7,550 nucleotides of DNA from JAZGER01 sp036480335 (GCA_036480335.1 JAZGGH010000058.1:1-7550), one strand, 5' to 3'. Positions 1 through 7,069 are shown, counted from the first letter of the stretch. Program-made: numbers and translations. Notes: generated by a model not told the origin, from the sequence alone.

Positions 1-3000
1 ATCGGATTGAGCGCCGTAGCGACAAAACGGATTCAGTCTGGCAAACGGTAGGGACCACAGGCTCACAAGCAGGCAATGGGAGCTTTCTGGATCAGTCATT
101 AATTATCGATGACCACGCCGTGGAAGAGTACCAGTATCGTATTCAAGCCTATCAGGGGATTGATGTTTCCTCGTATGCCAACCAGTGGGCGGTTAATTGT
201 ACGGCGGTTCCCACTGATCCTGAGCAACAATGGTTAAGTCAGCTTCCAACGCAATCTTATCAAGGTGTGCAACAACCGATATGGGGACCATCGCTACCAC
301 TACCTTCTGCTCAGACGCTAATTAGCGGTCGGAATTTAGATGGCAGTTCCTGTAGCGCAGACGTTGATGGTCACTTCCCTTGCCGCTATGTGATGTTGAG
401 CAATGATAAATATGCTGCATTATTTATAGCTGGGCAGGTACCGACGGGTGGTACCGGAGGGCTGGTTAACGCAGGTGGTCTGGTTGGCCTGACACATCGC
501 AATTATGGCATGGAATTTATTGGCTGGAATGGAATCAGCAATCAGCATATCTGGGCGTTAGCGCTAGCGGATGAAAATGACCTAAGCACAGAAACGACTG
601 TCTTAGGCGGCTTCCAACAAGCCCATTTAAGTGCAGTTACAGAGGAAATCATTAACGGTGAAATTACGTTGATGTTTGAATGGAATCTTCCCGAAGGGCT
701 TACCGTAAAAACATACTGGTCGTTACACTCTGAGGGTTCGCCTGGGCTGCATGGGAATCTTGAAGTCACCGGTACTTACTCAGATGCAGGTGTAACCCAG
801 GGGCTGCTTTCCGTTAAATTCCCTCAAATTTCTGCAATGGGCTACAGCACCAGTGAGCAAGTCAACCTGGTCTGGCCATCTCGCGGGTATGGCATACGGA
901 TAAATGATTTTAAGAATTCACTCAACCGAGAATATTTAAGCAGTGGACTAGAGGCGCAATTCTTTGGCCTTGAAAAGGGCAACTACGGACTTTACCTGTC
1001 AGCTGAAGATACCGATCTGCACTCCAAGGAGATGCGCATCCAGAATAACCTGGAAAATTCAGCCACACATATTAAATACTTTCCCTACGATGGTGCGGGT
1101 AAAGTAGGTAATGAAATTACACATGCAAAAGCAGTATTGACACCCCTTTGCGGCGGTTGGCCACGCATAGGAAAACGCTATCGCCGTTTTGTGCTGGATC
1201 ATCGACAGGCTGACCCTGCGGGTAGCTGGATAAGTAAAGGCACCATTGATGCGCGCACCGATATCCCTGAAACGATCAAACGCAGTGTTTATTGGTGGAC
1301 AGAAAACGGAGGTAACTGGAATGCTGAAGCACAACGGCAAAGTGCTAACTACCTGAAACGCCTGATCGAGGATGGGTCTCAGCGGCTGACAGATTTTAAC
1401 AACCCTCCACAAGTGCTACCCGATTACACCAGTCCGGTATTTCCAGACGGACCGCCGCTGGGGATACATCTATATAATTGGTATCACATTCCAGGATTTT
1501 CAGCGTCTGCTTTTGATATAGGGTTACCTGATTTTATCGGTAAGCCAGGCATTAGTGCTGCAATTTCCAGCATGCAATCCGAAACACAACACACGACCGT
1601 TGTTGCGCCGTATATTAATTCTACCGATGTAGACATTACTACTAGTGATTCTCTGGGTCATGCTGCAGAGTGGAATGCCTTCGTCAAACGTAATAAGAAC
1701 ACGACCTCACCCTATATCGTCGGTAGTGCCACGGGTCGAGATTTAGCAGAGGTGGCGCTTAATACTCAAGTCTGGCGTGATACAAACAACACATTAACTG
1801 ATTATGTGCTTGATCTGGGTAATACCGGTTTAACCGGCGTTTACCTGGACACCTTTGGTGCGGCGAATACTGCAGACTATGACTTAAATCAAACGGGTCG
1901 AGATGTGGTTGACGCAAAGTGGGTTAAATCAGGTGAAACTAATAGTCCAAGACGTGGCTATGGCCCCTGGATTTCTGCATCAAACCAACGTTTGGCAAAA
2001 GAAGTAAAAGATAGGTCTGCATTACGTCCGGGCGCGTTCGTCACTGCTGAACATTTTAGTGAAGCATATATTGATCATTTGGATATGGTGTTTTTCTATA
2101 CATCATTGGGGAAAAGCTTGCCATTAAATCGTCCACTGAATCAAAATCCAGACGAAACAATGACAGAGTTGATAGGGTTAGTACCCAGTGTTTATAGCGA
2201 CTATCAAATGTTCGCGGGATACCGTACCTCCTACCTTGAATCAGTTCGTGGGGCGGCGATGAAACATGGTTACGGATTTACTTTGGGTGGCCAAATAGGA
2301 TTAACTAGCCGAAGCCAGGTAGGCGCTTTAAAAAATGATCCCACGCTCCCGCTGACAATCTGTGATACTACTGCAACAGCATCTTTTGCATGGCTACAGA
2401 AAAATATGCGAGATTGCCCTGCGCGTCTGGCTTACATGTCACATCTAGCTCAGGCGCGTTATGCGTTACAGCATATATTCCGGGGAGAATTTCTGGGACA
2501 TGCAGAGGATACGAGTGCAGCTGCAGAATTGAGTGAATATTGGTGTCGTGGTGCTAGTTGCCAACCGAAAAAAGATGTTCCAGATGGGAATGGCGGGTTA
2601 ACCTGGCCTGGTACAGATATTTGTAGTGATGGTGGACAACCGGAATCCGCTTCATGTGCAGAGCGGTATTATCCGGTGACAGTGCCAGCAATCCGCGCCG
2701 GAACCTGGGTTTCGCCTGATGGTGAAAAAACCATTGTGCTAACGAATACTGATAGCGTGCCACGCTCTGGAAATATACCGATACCCAACTCATGGAAAGG
2801 TCAGTTCGCTTCTGCACGCCTTTGCCCTGCAGTAAATCCGGAAGACGCCAGTAATTGTGTTGATGTCAGTTTAAATAATGGCGTTATGCCCGTCTCAAGT
2901 ATCGCAGCCTATAGTGCATGGTATCTATATGGCTGCACATCAGACCTGGGTTCGATGCCGACACTAGTCTCGATGCAGGACACAGATGGGGATATGCAGG

Positions 3001-3476
3001 TGAACGGCTGCGATTCTGATGACGATAACGACGGGTTGCTGGATGCTGAAGAATTAATCGTTGGTTCAAATGCACTATTAGCAGATACGGATGGTGACAC
3101 GTTGTCGGACGGATTTGAAGTTGGTTACGGTGGGGTGGCATCAATTTATAACCCGGCAACCGATTTAAATCCACTAGCTGCAGACACAGATGGTGATGGA
3201 TTTAATGATGATACTGAGGTTATCTACAATAGCGACCCACTGGACGCGAATTTTATTCCTGCCAATGGCGATGTAAATGATGACGGTGTTGTGAACGCCG
3301 CTGATATATTGTTAGCGCAGCAAGTTGTATTAGGGATGCTTACTCCCTCTGCAACTCATTTAGTGCGCGGTGACGTGGCGCCATCAGTTAATGGCGTGCC
3401 AACACCTGATGGTGTTTTAGGTCTTGCTGATTCGTTGTTAATTACTCGAAAGGTGCTTGGACTAGCCAACTTCTAG
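1..3476 (+). CDS. Large exported multidomain protein with DUF6259-like putative glycosidase domain, TSP3-like calcium repeats and C-terminal dockerin-like module (5' partial)
   Basis: The frame is open from the window edge (first full codon at base 3), so the GTG at 120 is internal and the true start and signal peptide lie upstream. Of the 1157 visible residues, 1-66 look like the end of a fibronectin type III domain (IERRS, WQTVG, YQYRIQAYQG). A long beta-rich region follows to about 440. Residues about 480-830 resemble DUF6259-type TIM-barrel proteins, a group of putative glycoside hydrolases: HLYNWYHIP at 489, then VVAPYIN, TGVYLDTFGAA with Asp616, and FVTAEHFSEAYID with Glu683. By analogy with retaining glycosidases these acids could be nucleophile and acid/base, which is inference. 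A beta-rich segment (about 880-980) precedes Asp-rich TSP3-like repeats (993-1085) and a dockerin-like end (1089-1157). Many cysteines fit export. The likely role is extracellular glycan processing with unknown substrate. The domain call is from memory of motifs; the substrate is not predictable. Confidence 0.8.
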   Translation, partial: RIERRSDKTDSVWQTVGTTGSQAGNGSFLDQSLIIDDHAVEEYQYRIQAYQGIDVSSYANQWAVNCTAVPTDPEQQWLSQLPTQSYQGVQQPIWGPSLPLPSAQTLISGRNLDGSSCSADVDGHFPCRYVMLSNDKYAALFIAGQVPTGGTGGLVNAGGLVGLTHRNYGMEFIGWNGISNQHIWALALADENDLSTETTVLGGFQQAHLSAVTEEIINGEITLMFEWNLPEGLTVKTYWSLHSEGSPGLHGNLEVTGTYSDAGVTQGLLSVKFPQISAMGYSTSEQVNLVWPSRGYGIRINDFKNSLNREYLSSGLEAQFFGLEKGNYGLYLSAEDTDLHSKEMRIQNNLENSATHIKYFPYDGAGKVGNEITHAKAVLTPLCGGWPRIGKRYRRFVLDHRQADPAGSWISKGTIDARTDIPETIKRSVYWWTENGGNWNAEAQRQSANYLKRLIEDGSQRLTDFNNPPQVLPDYTSPVFPDGPPLGIHLYNWYHIPGFSASAFDIGLPDFIGKPGISAAISSMQSETQHTTVVAPYINSTDVDITTSDSLGHAAEWNAFVKRNKNTTSPYIVGSATGRDLAEVALNTQVWRDTNNTLTDYVLDLGNTGLTGVYLDTFGAANTADYDLNQTGRDVVDAKWVKSGETNSPRRGYGPWISASNQRLAKEVKDRSALRPGAFVTAEHFSEAYIDHLDMVFFYTSLGKSLPLNRPLNQNPDETMTELIGLVPSVYSDYQMFAGYRTSYLESVRGAAMKHGYGFTLGGQIGLTSRSQVGALKNDPTLPLTICDTTATASFAWLQKNMRDCPARLAYMSHLAQARYALQHIFRGEFLGHAEDTSAAAELSEYWCRGASCQPKKDVPDGNGGLTWPGTDICSDGGQPESASCAERYYPVTVPAIRAGTWVSPDGEKTIVLTNTDSVPRSGNIPIPNSWKGQFASARLCPAVNPEDASNCVDVSLNNGVMPVSSIAAYSAWYLYGCTSDLGSMPTLVSMQDTDGDMQVNGCDSDDDNDGLLDAEELIVGSNALLADTDGDTLSDGFEVGYGGVASIYNPATDLNPLAADTDGDGFNDDTEVIYNSDPLDANFIPANGDVNDDGVVNAADILLAQQVVLGMLTPSATHLVRGDVAPSVNGVPTPDGVLGLADSLLITRKVLGLANF
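2979..3260 (+). other. Thrombospondin type 3-like calcium-binding repeats of the first protein
   Basis: This part of the protein contains repeated acidic loops: DTDGD at 2979, DSDDDNDG, another DTDGD near 3084, and DTDGDGFND near 3183, separated by EE/FE/TE-L-like turns typical of bacterial TSP3 repeats. In this family the aspartates bind calcium and stiffen an extracellular stalk. Here the stalk links the predicted enzyme to the C-terminal dockerin-like module. Confidence 0.8.
3267..3473 (+). other. Dockerin-like C-terminal module of the first protein
   Basis: This is a 69-residue module ending exactly at the stop codon. The first loop, DVNDDGVVNAAD, has the dockerin calcium pattern (D1, N3, D5, G6, N9, D12), followed by a helix-like ILLAQQVVLG. 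The second loop starts DVAP, has an 8-residue insertion, resumes as DG and ends in D before LLITRKVLG. Classical type I dockerins bind cohesins. No cohesin is visible in this window, so the binding partner is unknown. Confidence 0.75.
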
Positions 3477-3658
3477 TTTATGGAACCATCGATTATGTGC
3501 GATTCGATGCCTTGAATCTGATTATTCTGAGCACGAACCTGCTTCGTCCAGCATTAATAAGAGGCGCCTAACTTTATTACATGAATAGGCATTCGCACTG
3601 AAGTAATCGCTGATATTGAAGTTGTTGAATCATTTGTAAAAAGACAGGAATATTATTT
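3477..3658 (+). other. Intergenic gap between the two secreted-protein genes
   Basis: This is 182 bases with no gene. A small perfect inverted repeat, CATCGA and TCGATG with an 11-base loop, lies at 3487-3509, ten bases after the stop codon, but no T-run follows it, so it is not a convincing rho-independent terminator. I found no good sigma70 promoter for the downstream gene. The best candidate elements sit too close to its ribosome binding site. Whether the two genes are cotranscribed is undecided. Confidence 0.5.
3646..3650 (+). promoter_or_regulatory. Ribosome binding site of the Asp-box protein gene
   Basis: AGGAA lies 8 bases before the ATG at 3659. This spacing is ideal and selects 3659 (or the adjacent ATG at 3662) over the in-frame ATG at 3683, which has no clear Shine-Dalgarno. 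Starting at 3683 would give a cleaner-looking signal peptide (MAVKKL), so that start stays possible. Confidence 0.6.
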
Positions 3659-3754
3659 ATGATGTGCCGTAAGAAACTAGAAATGGCTGTAAAAAAACTA
3701 ACCTGCACTACCCTATTTTTTTCGCTGATTCTTTTCTATAGCAGCGTACATGCT
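3659..3754 (+). other. Sec signal peptide of the Asp-box protein
   Basis: Residues 1-32 have basic residues (RKK, then KK), a hydrophobic core LFFSLILFY and a small-residue end SSVHA, before mature AGICG. Cleavage after Ala32 is most likely. Cys16 lies in the n-region and does not make a lipobox. Confidence 0.8.
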
Positions 3755-6466
3755 GCTGGCATATGTGGCGTTACGCCACCACCGGCTAATAATAATCAAA
3801 ATTTATGGGAAGCTGTTCCGTTACGTAGTCAGGCACAACAGGCGGCCGGTTTTCCAGGCGGGGAAGGTATGCAAATAATATTTGGTTTAAGTTATGCCCT
3901 GAGCAACCCCAATATTCTTTACTTGGTTTCAGATACATCGCAAGTATGGAAGAGTATCGATGGTGGTGCTACATGGGAAATGAAACACCGAGGGTTTCTT
4001 GCGAATGGAGGGATATCACTTGCAGTGGATCCAGCCAATGAAAATATTGTTTTCGTTGCCGGTTCCCGGCACAGTACGACAGTTTCAAATACTGTTGCAG
4101 ACGGTATCTACCGGACTATGGATGGTGGCGAAACATGGGAGCTTGTGAGAATTACAAAATTCTTCCGTCTGGGTAGCCGGAGAGGAGGGGTTAATTTTGC
4201 CTTCTCAGGAACGACTGTGTATGCAGGAACGCATGAAGAAGGGATTTTAAAATCTACGGATGGTGGCGGTAACTGGACGCCGCTTAATGTGCTTCCTGCA
4301 GGAAAAGTGCTGGATATAAAGGTGCATCCGCAAAATTCAGGCGAATTTTTTGTTGCTACAGAAAATGCATTGTACAAGGTGACTGATGGTGTCACAGCGA
4401 GTGCTGTCGTAATAGGTGCTGACTTGCCGGAAAGTCCTGGAGTGATTGTCATTGATTCGACAAATCCTGATACGATATATGCCGCCGTCGGAGCCTTTGG
4501 CGTCTATAAATCCACTAATGGTGGAATCAATTTTTCACCGGCAAAAACTGGATTGCCTAACGGTAAAACGGTCACCTATTTGGCCATCAGCTCGGCTAAT
4601 CCTGATAAATTGTTTGTTAGCCTGTTTTCAACGGGTGGAAACCACCCCTATTTTTCGCACAATAAGGGTTTGAGTTGGGTAAAGCCAACGACTATGGACG
4701 AAGGGGATCTTATATTCCCGGTTATTCGCAACAGAGGGGGACCATTCTATGGAGGCCCCATTGCTCCTCACCCATATGATGAGGATAAAATTATTGCATC
4801 AGCAGTGGGTAACCATATAGAAAGCACAACAGATGCCGGAGTGACGTGGAGATATAGCAGTGACGGTTATAGCGGCGGGCGTGCCGGGCTTGGCCACACT
4901 TCGTACAGTTGGGATCCTGGTAATGCTAACCGGTTTGCCTTCTTTTTGATCGATTTTGGTCCAGTGTTAACACTGGACGGTGGTGCTACGTTTCTGGGCG
5001 CGCCGACGCCGCGTTATCTTGGTAGTAGAACAACGCCAGTTGGCGCTCTGGACCCATCACCAGGATCGAATAAAATTGTCACTGTGACAGGGAAATGGAA
5101 TCAGCAAGTAATTGCTGTTAGCCAGGATGAAGGACTGAGTTGGGAATTAATGTGCGATCAGGATGGAAATAATACATGTGATTCAAGTGAAACTTATACA
5201 GAAGACTCATATCGTTTTATCGCGTTTAATCCACAAGACCCAACAATTATTTATGCGGGAAAATACAAAAGTACAGATGGGGGTACAACCTGGAATCCGT
5301 TATCAAGGAAAGTTGCAGCCATGTATGCTGGGGATGGCAATATTGTGTATGCGACTGAAATGGCAGGAACTACGTTAACGATTTATAAATCAATAGATGG
5401 TGGAGAAACCTGGCCAACCTCGTATCCGTCACGCTCGATTGGTAGCGGTGAACCTAAGGAAATAACCGTTGATCCGGTTAATCCGGACAGAGTCTATGTG
5501 ACGGCATTGTGGAATGGCATCCATATTTTTGATGGCAATGCCTGGCAGCTTAAAAATGATGCGCATGGATTAGAGCCGGACTGTTTTAATACCTTAAGTA
5601 CACACAATATTGTAGTTGATCCTAACTATCCAAACGTTGTATATGCAGGGAAGTGGATTACATTCAATGGCCAATCAAATGGCGTGTTTCGCTCGCTTGA
5701 TTCGGGGGACACTTGGACGAATATAACCGCTAACCTTGGGCCTGAGTTTACCCCCTGGGCATTGTCAATAAATCCGCATGATGGTTATATATATCTTGGA
5801 TCCTCACATGGTACCTGGAAGCTGCCACCTCCTTATTCTGACGCCGATGGTGATGGAATTTTAAGCGATGGCGACTGGAGTGGTGTGGAAGGTGATAACG
5901 GGTGTAGTGGTGGCAGCACCCTAAACTGTGATGATAATTGCCCGGCTCTATCCAATGCGGATCAGGCCAACCAGGATGGCGATGTATTGGGTAATGCCTG
6001 TGATGCCTTTATTGTAGACCCGGCAGAGTGGTTAGACACAGATGGCGATGGGGTGGGTAATAATGCGGATTCAGACGATGACGGAGACGGCTTGTTAGAT
6101 GTAAATGAAACGAATACCGGTGTGTTTGTCTCAGCTGTTGATACGGGAACAGACCCGTTGATTGCCGACACCGACGGCGATGGTGTTGAAGATGGGCTGG
6201 AAGTGGCTGCTGGTACGGATCCTTTGAACAATACATCAGCACCTGTTCTCAATGATGGTGATGCGAATAATGACGGTTTAGTCAATGCAGCTGACCTGGT
6301 CATTGCGATACAAATTCTATCTGGGCAGAGAGTGGCAACATCGCTTGAGTTTGCGCACCTGGATGTGGCACCACTGGTTGGCGGGACCCCATCTCCAGAC
6401 GGGCAGTTTACCCTGGGGGATTACCTGGTATTGCAGCGTAAAGTAATCGGAATTATCAGCTTTTAA
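3659..6466 (+). CDS. Secreted Asp-box (BNR-like) beta-propeller protein with TSP3 repeats and C-terminal dockerin-like module
   Basis: This is a complete 935-residue protein. Residues 1-32 form a Sec signal peptide: a Lys-rich start, hydrophobic LFFSLILFY, and likely cleavage after SVHA. Residues about 50-725 are a beta-propeller region with 11 clear Asp boxes of the form S-x-D-G-G-x-T-W. This repeat type occurs in sialidases, GH74 xyloglucanases, sortilin/VPS10 and Ycf48-like proteins. Repeat spacing suggests about 14 blades, which would suit a two-propeller GH74-like layout, but I cannot identify GH74 catalytic residues with confidence, so binding without catalysis is equally possible. TSP3-like repeats follow at 728-862, including a CDDNCP...SNADQANQDGD...GNACD unit close to the classical motif. 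Residues 867-935 are a dockerin-like module matching that of the upstream protein. Same strand and shared C-terminal modules suggest the two proteins are exported and localised by one route. The exact ligand is unknown. Confidence 0.85.
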   Translation: MMCRKKLEMAVKKLTCTTLFFSLILFYSSVHAAGICGVTPPPANNNQNLWEAVPLRSQAQQAAGFPGGEGMQIIFGLSYALSNPNILYLVSDTSQVWKSIDGGATWEMKHRGFLANGGISLAVDPANENIVFVAGSRHSTTVSNTVADGIYRTMDGGETWELVRITKFFRLGSRRGGVNFAFSGTTVYAGTHEEGILKSTDGGGNWTPLNVLPAGKVLDIKVHPQNSGEFFVATENALYKVTDGVTASAVVIGADLPESPGVIVIDSTNPDTIYAAVGAFGVYKSTNGGINFSPAKTGLPNGKTVTYLAISSANPDKLFVSLFSTGGNHPYFSHNKGLSWVKPTTMDEGDLIFPVIRNRGGPFYGGPIAPHPYDEDKIIASAVGNHIESTTDAGVTWRYSSDGYSGGRAGLGHTSYSWDPGNANRFAFFLIDFGPVLTLDGGATFLGAPTPRYLGSRTTPVGALDPSPGSNKIVTVTGKWNQQVIAVSQDEGLSWELMCDQDGNNTCDSSETYTEDSYRFIAFNPQDPTIIYAGKYKSTDGGTTWNPLSRKVAAMYAGDGNIVYATEMAGTTLTIYKSIDGGETWPTSYPSRSIGSGEPKEITVDPVNPDRVYVTALWNGIHIFDGNAWQLKNDAHGLEPDCFNTLSTHNIVVDPNYPNVVYAGKWITFNGQSNGVFRSLDSGDTWTNITANLGPEFTPWALSINPHDGYIYLGSSHGTWKLPPPYSDADGDGILSDGDWSGVEGDNGCSGGSTLNCDDNCPALSNADQANQDGDVLGNACDAFIVDPAEWLDTDGDGVGNNADSDDDGDGLLDVNETNTGVFVSAVDTGTDPLIADTDGDGVEDGLEVAAGTDPLNNTSAPVLNDGDANNDGLVNAADLVIAIQILSGQRVATSLEFAHLDVAPLVGGTPSPDGQFTLGDYLVLQRKVIGIISF
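3950..5716 (+). repeat. Eleven Asp-box (BNR-like) repeats
   Basis: Clear boxes start at 3950 (KSIDGGATW), 4112 (RTMDGGETW), 4250 (KSTDGGGNW), 4508 (KSTNGGINF), 4652 (FSHNKGLSW), 4823 (STTDAGVTW), 4967 (LTLDGGATF), 5117 (VSQDEGLSW), 5267 (KSTDGGTTW), 5387 (KSIDGGETW) and 5690 (RSLDSGDTW). Most are 120-171 bases apart. Two larger steps (258 and 303 bases) each have room for a blade with a decayed box, with candidates YKVTDGVTAS near 4373 and FDGNAWQL near 5528. Asp boxes form the outer turns of propeller blades and are structural, not catalytic. Confidence 0.85.
5153..5191 (+). other. EF-hand-like loop inside the propeller region
   Basis: Residues 499-511, CDQDGNNTCDSSE, place D500, D502, N504, D508 and E511 at positions 1, 3, 5, 9 and 12 of a calcium loop, with cysteines at 499 and 507. 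The loop directly follows the eighth Asp box. Position 6 is Asn rather than the usual Gly, so calcium binding is an inference. Confidence 0.4.
5840..6244 (+). other. Thrombospondin type 3-like calcium repeats of the Asp-box protein
   Basis: Residues 728-862 contain DADGDG, a cysteine-bearing unit (NCDDNCP, then SNADQANQDGD, then GNACD), DTDGDGVGN, DSDDDGDGLLD and DTDGDGVEDG. The middle unit is close to the classical TSP3 consensus with its disulfide cysteines. Family knowledge predicts a calcium-loaded, rigid extracellular spacer. Confidence 0.85.
6257..6463 (+). other. Dockerin-like C-terminal module of the Asp-box protein
   Basis: These 69 residues end at the stop codon. Loop one is DANNDGLVNAAD with all dockerin calcium positions. 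Loop two is DVAP, an 8-residue insertion, then DGQFTLGD, followed by YLVLQRKVIG. It aligns without gaps to the module of the upstream protein (31 of 69 identical by hand count). Confidence 0.75.
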
Positions 6467-6530
6467 CCCTTGCTATACCCTGAAGGCTAATACAGCAAAG
6501 CTTTGTTTGCGAAACACGCTAAACAAGTTA

Positions 6531-6607
6531 TGGTGCCCACGGCAGGAGTCGAACCTGCGACTTCACCCTTAGGAGGGGTGCGCTCTATCCATCTGAGCTA
6601 CGTAGGC
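6531..6607 (-). tRNA. tRNA-Arg (anticodon CCU)
   Basis: The minus strand gives a complete 77-base cloverleaf. The acceptor stem GCCTACG/CGTGGGC has 7 pairs including one G-U. The D stem is GCTC/GAGC, the anticodon stem CACCC/GGGTG with loop CTCCTAA, the variable loop AAGTC, and the T stem GCAGG/CCTGC with loop TTCGACT. Discriminator A and CCA are encoded at 6531-6534. The anticodon lies at 6571-6573 and reads AGG codons. Its 3' end points at the secreted-protein genes. I found no strong promoter or terminator for it. A GC-rich stretch lies just upstream of the 5' end (plus-strand bases 6608-6616). Confidence 0.97.
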
Positions 6608-6736
6608 CAGGGGGCAGACAGTTTAACCTTGCTCGGGTGTTTATGCGACCTGTTCTTTTTAATAGTGTGGTGGTATTAGGTCAGTTGCGACCAGTGGCTT
6701 ATTTGTAGGGTAATACTGAAAAGCCAATTCAATTTG

Positions 6737-6768
6737 GATGGTGCGCGATGGTGACAGCAAAAGTGTCA
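6737..6768. repeat. Operator-like cluster: tandem GATGGTG plus a small palindrome
   Basis: GATGGTG occurs at 6737-6743 and 6747-6753, exactly 10 bases apart. The second copy runs into an inverted repeat, TGACA, 7 bases, TGTCA (6752-6768). Repeats one helical turn apart can be protein-binding sites, but these are short and no regulator is known. Confidence 0.25.
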
Positions 6769-6845
6769 ATGTTTTGATGGAACTCGGTGAGTTAACAGCC
6801 GGTTTTTTTGTAACACGCTAAGAGGCCTTTTCAGGATACTTTTAT

Positions 6846-6937
6846 AACCGCAACGGCCCCCAGGAAACTGACTTGGTTTTCTCACTTCGCCCGAAAAACT
6901 CTTAATATTTTCCTGGTACCTATACGCCTTGGCGGTT
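6846..6937. repeat. Nested inverted repeat, possible structured RNA or DNA element
   Basis: Four nested pairings share one axis: AACCGC (6846-6851) with GCGGTT (6932-6937), GGC (6855-6857) with GCC (6926-6928), CCAGGAAA (6860-6867) with TTTCCTGG (6909-6916), and TTTTC (6877-6881) with GAAAA (6893-6897). There is no T-run after it, so it is not a standard terminator. It lies before the predicted pdxJ promoter and thus probably outside the pdxJ transcript. It matches no RNA family I recognise. Confidence 0.35.
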
Positions 6938-6951
6938 CTGGTTTCTATGTG

Positions 6952-6978
6952 TTTACTGAGTGAAAAAGTCTCTATAAT
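6952..6978 (+). promoter_or_regulatory. Sigma70-type promoter for pdxJ
   Basis: A perfect -10 TATAAT at 6973-6978 is preceded by TTTACT at 6952-6957 (4 of 6 matches to TTGACA) with a short 15-base spacer. Transcription would begin near 6985, leaving a leader of about 90 bases before the GTG of pdxJ. The -10 is convincing; the -35 is weak. Confidence 0.55.
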
Positions 6979-7028
6979 CTATAAAATAAAGCCGTGCCAG
7001 GCGCCTTTTTCGAACAGGAATATTTCCC

Positions 7029-7046
7029 ATGAACATGCCATACTAG
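7029..7046 (+). promoter_or_regulatory. Possible 5-codon leader ORF upstream of pdxJ
   Basis: ATG at 7029 opens a tiny frame, MNMPY, ending in TAG at 7044-7046. AGGAA at 7016-7020 sits 8 bases before it, which is better Shine-Dalgarno spacing than pdxJ itself has. It lies inside the predicted pdxJ leader, 29 bases before the pdxJ start. It may be chance, or it may tune pdxJ translation. Confidence 0.3.
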
Positions 7047-7069
7047 TCCAGTTATTTAATAATTGAGAC

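Noticed and set aside
120..122. GTG at 120 as the start of the first gene
   Set aside because: The frame is open back to base 3 and encodes the continuing fibronectin type III-like sequence (IERRS...WQTVG), so this GTG is an internal valine codon.
3487..3509. Inverted repeat CATCGA/TCGATG after the first stop codon as a terminator
   Set aside because: The stem has only 6 pairs, is not GC-rich and is not followed by a T-run.
3566..3590. GCCTA/TAGGC inverted repeat as a terminator or operator
   Set aside because: It has 5 pairs around a 15-base loop and no T-run, as expected by chance in this spacer.
5962..6303. Minus-strand open frame rich in Ser and Pro opposite the TSP3 repeats
   Set aside because: It is the mirror of the repetitive Asp-Gly codons of the real gene, with no ribosome binding site and no recognisable domain; the other antisense frames over the two large genes are the same kind of shadow.
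6495..6515. GCAAA/TTTGC and GTTT/AAAC hairpins after the second gene as a terminator for it or for the tRNA
   Set aside because: They are two short, AT-rich, mutually exclusive hairpins with no proper T-run on either strand.
6764..6769. Minus-strand TTGACA as the -35 of a tRNA-Arg promoter
   Set aside because: No -10-like hexamer lies 16-18 bases downstream, and it is about 157 bases from the tRNA 5' end.
6513..6821. Ten-base direct repeat AACACGCTAA at 6513-6522 and 6812-6821 flanking the tRNA, as possible attachment or transposition sites
   Set aside because: A ten-base match within about 600 bases of spacer is not rare, it does not overlap the tRNA end, and nothing between the copies looks mobile.
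6988..7010. AAAGCC...GGCGCCTTTTT as a terminator in the pdxJ leader
   Set aside because: The best stem is 3 GC pairs with a bulge; the T-run alone is not enough.
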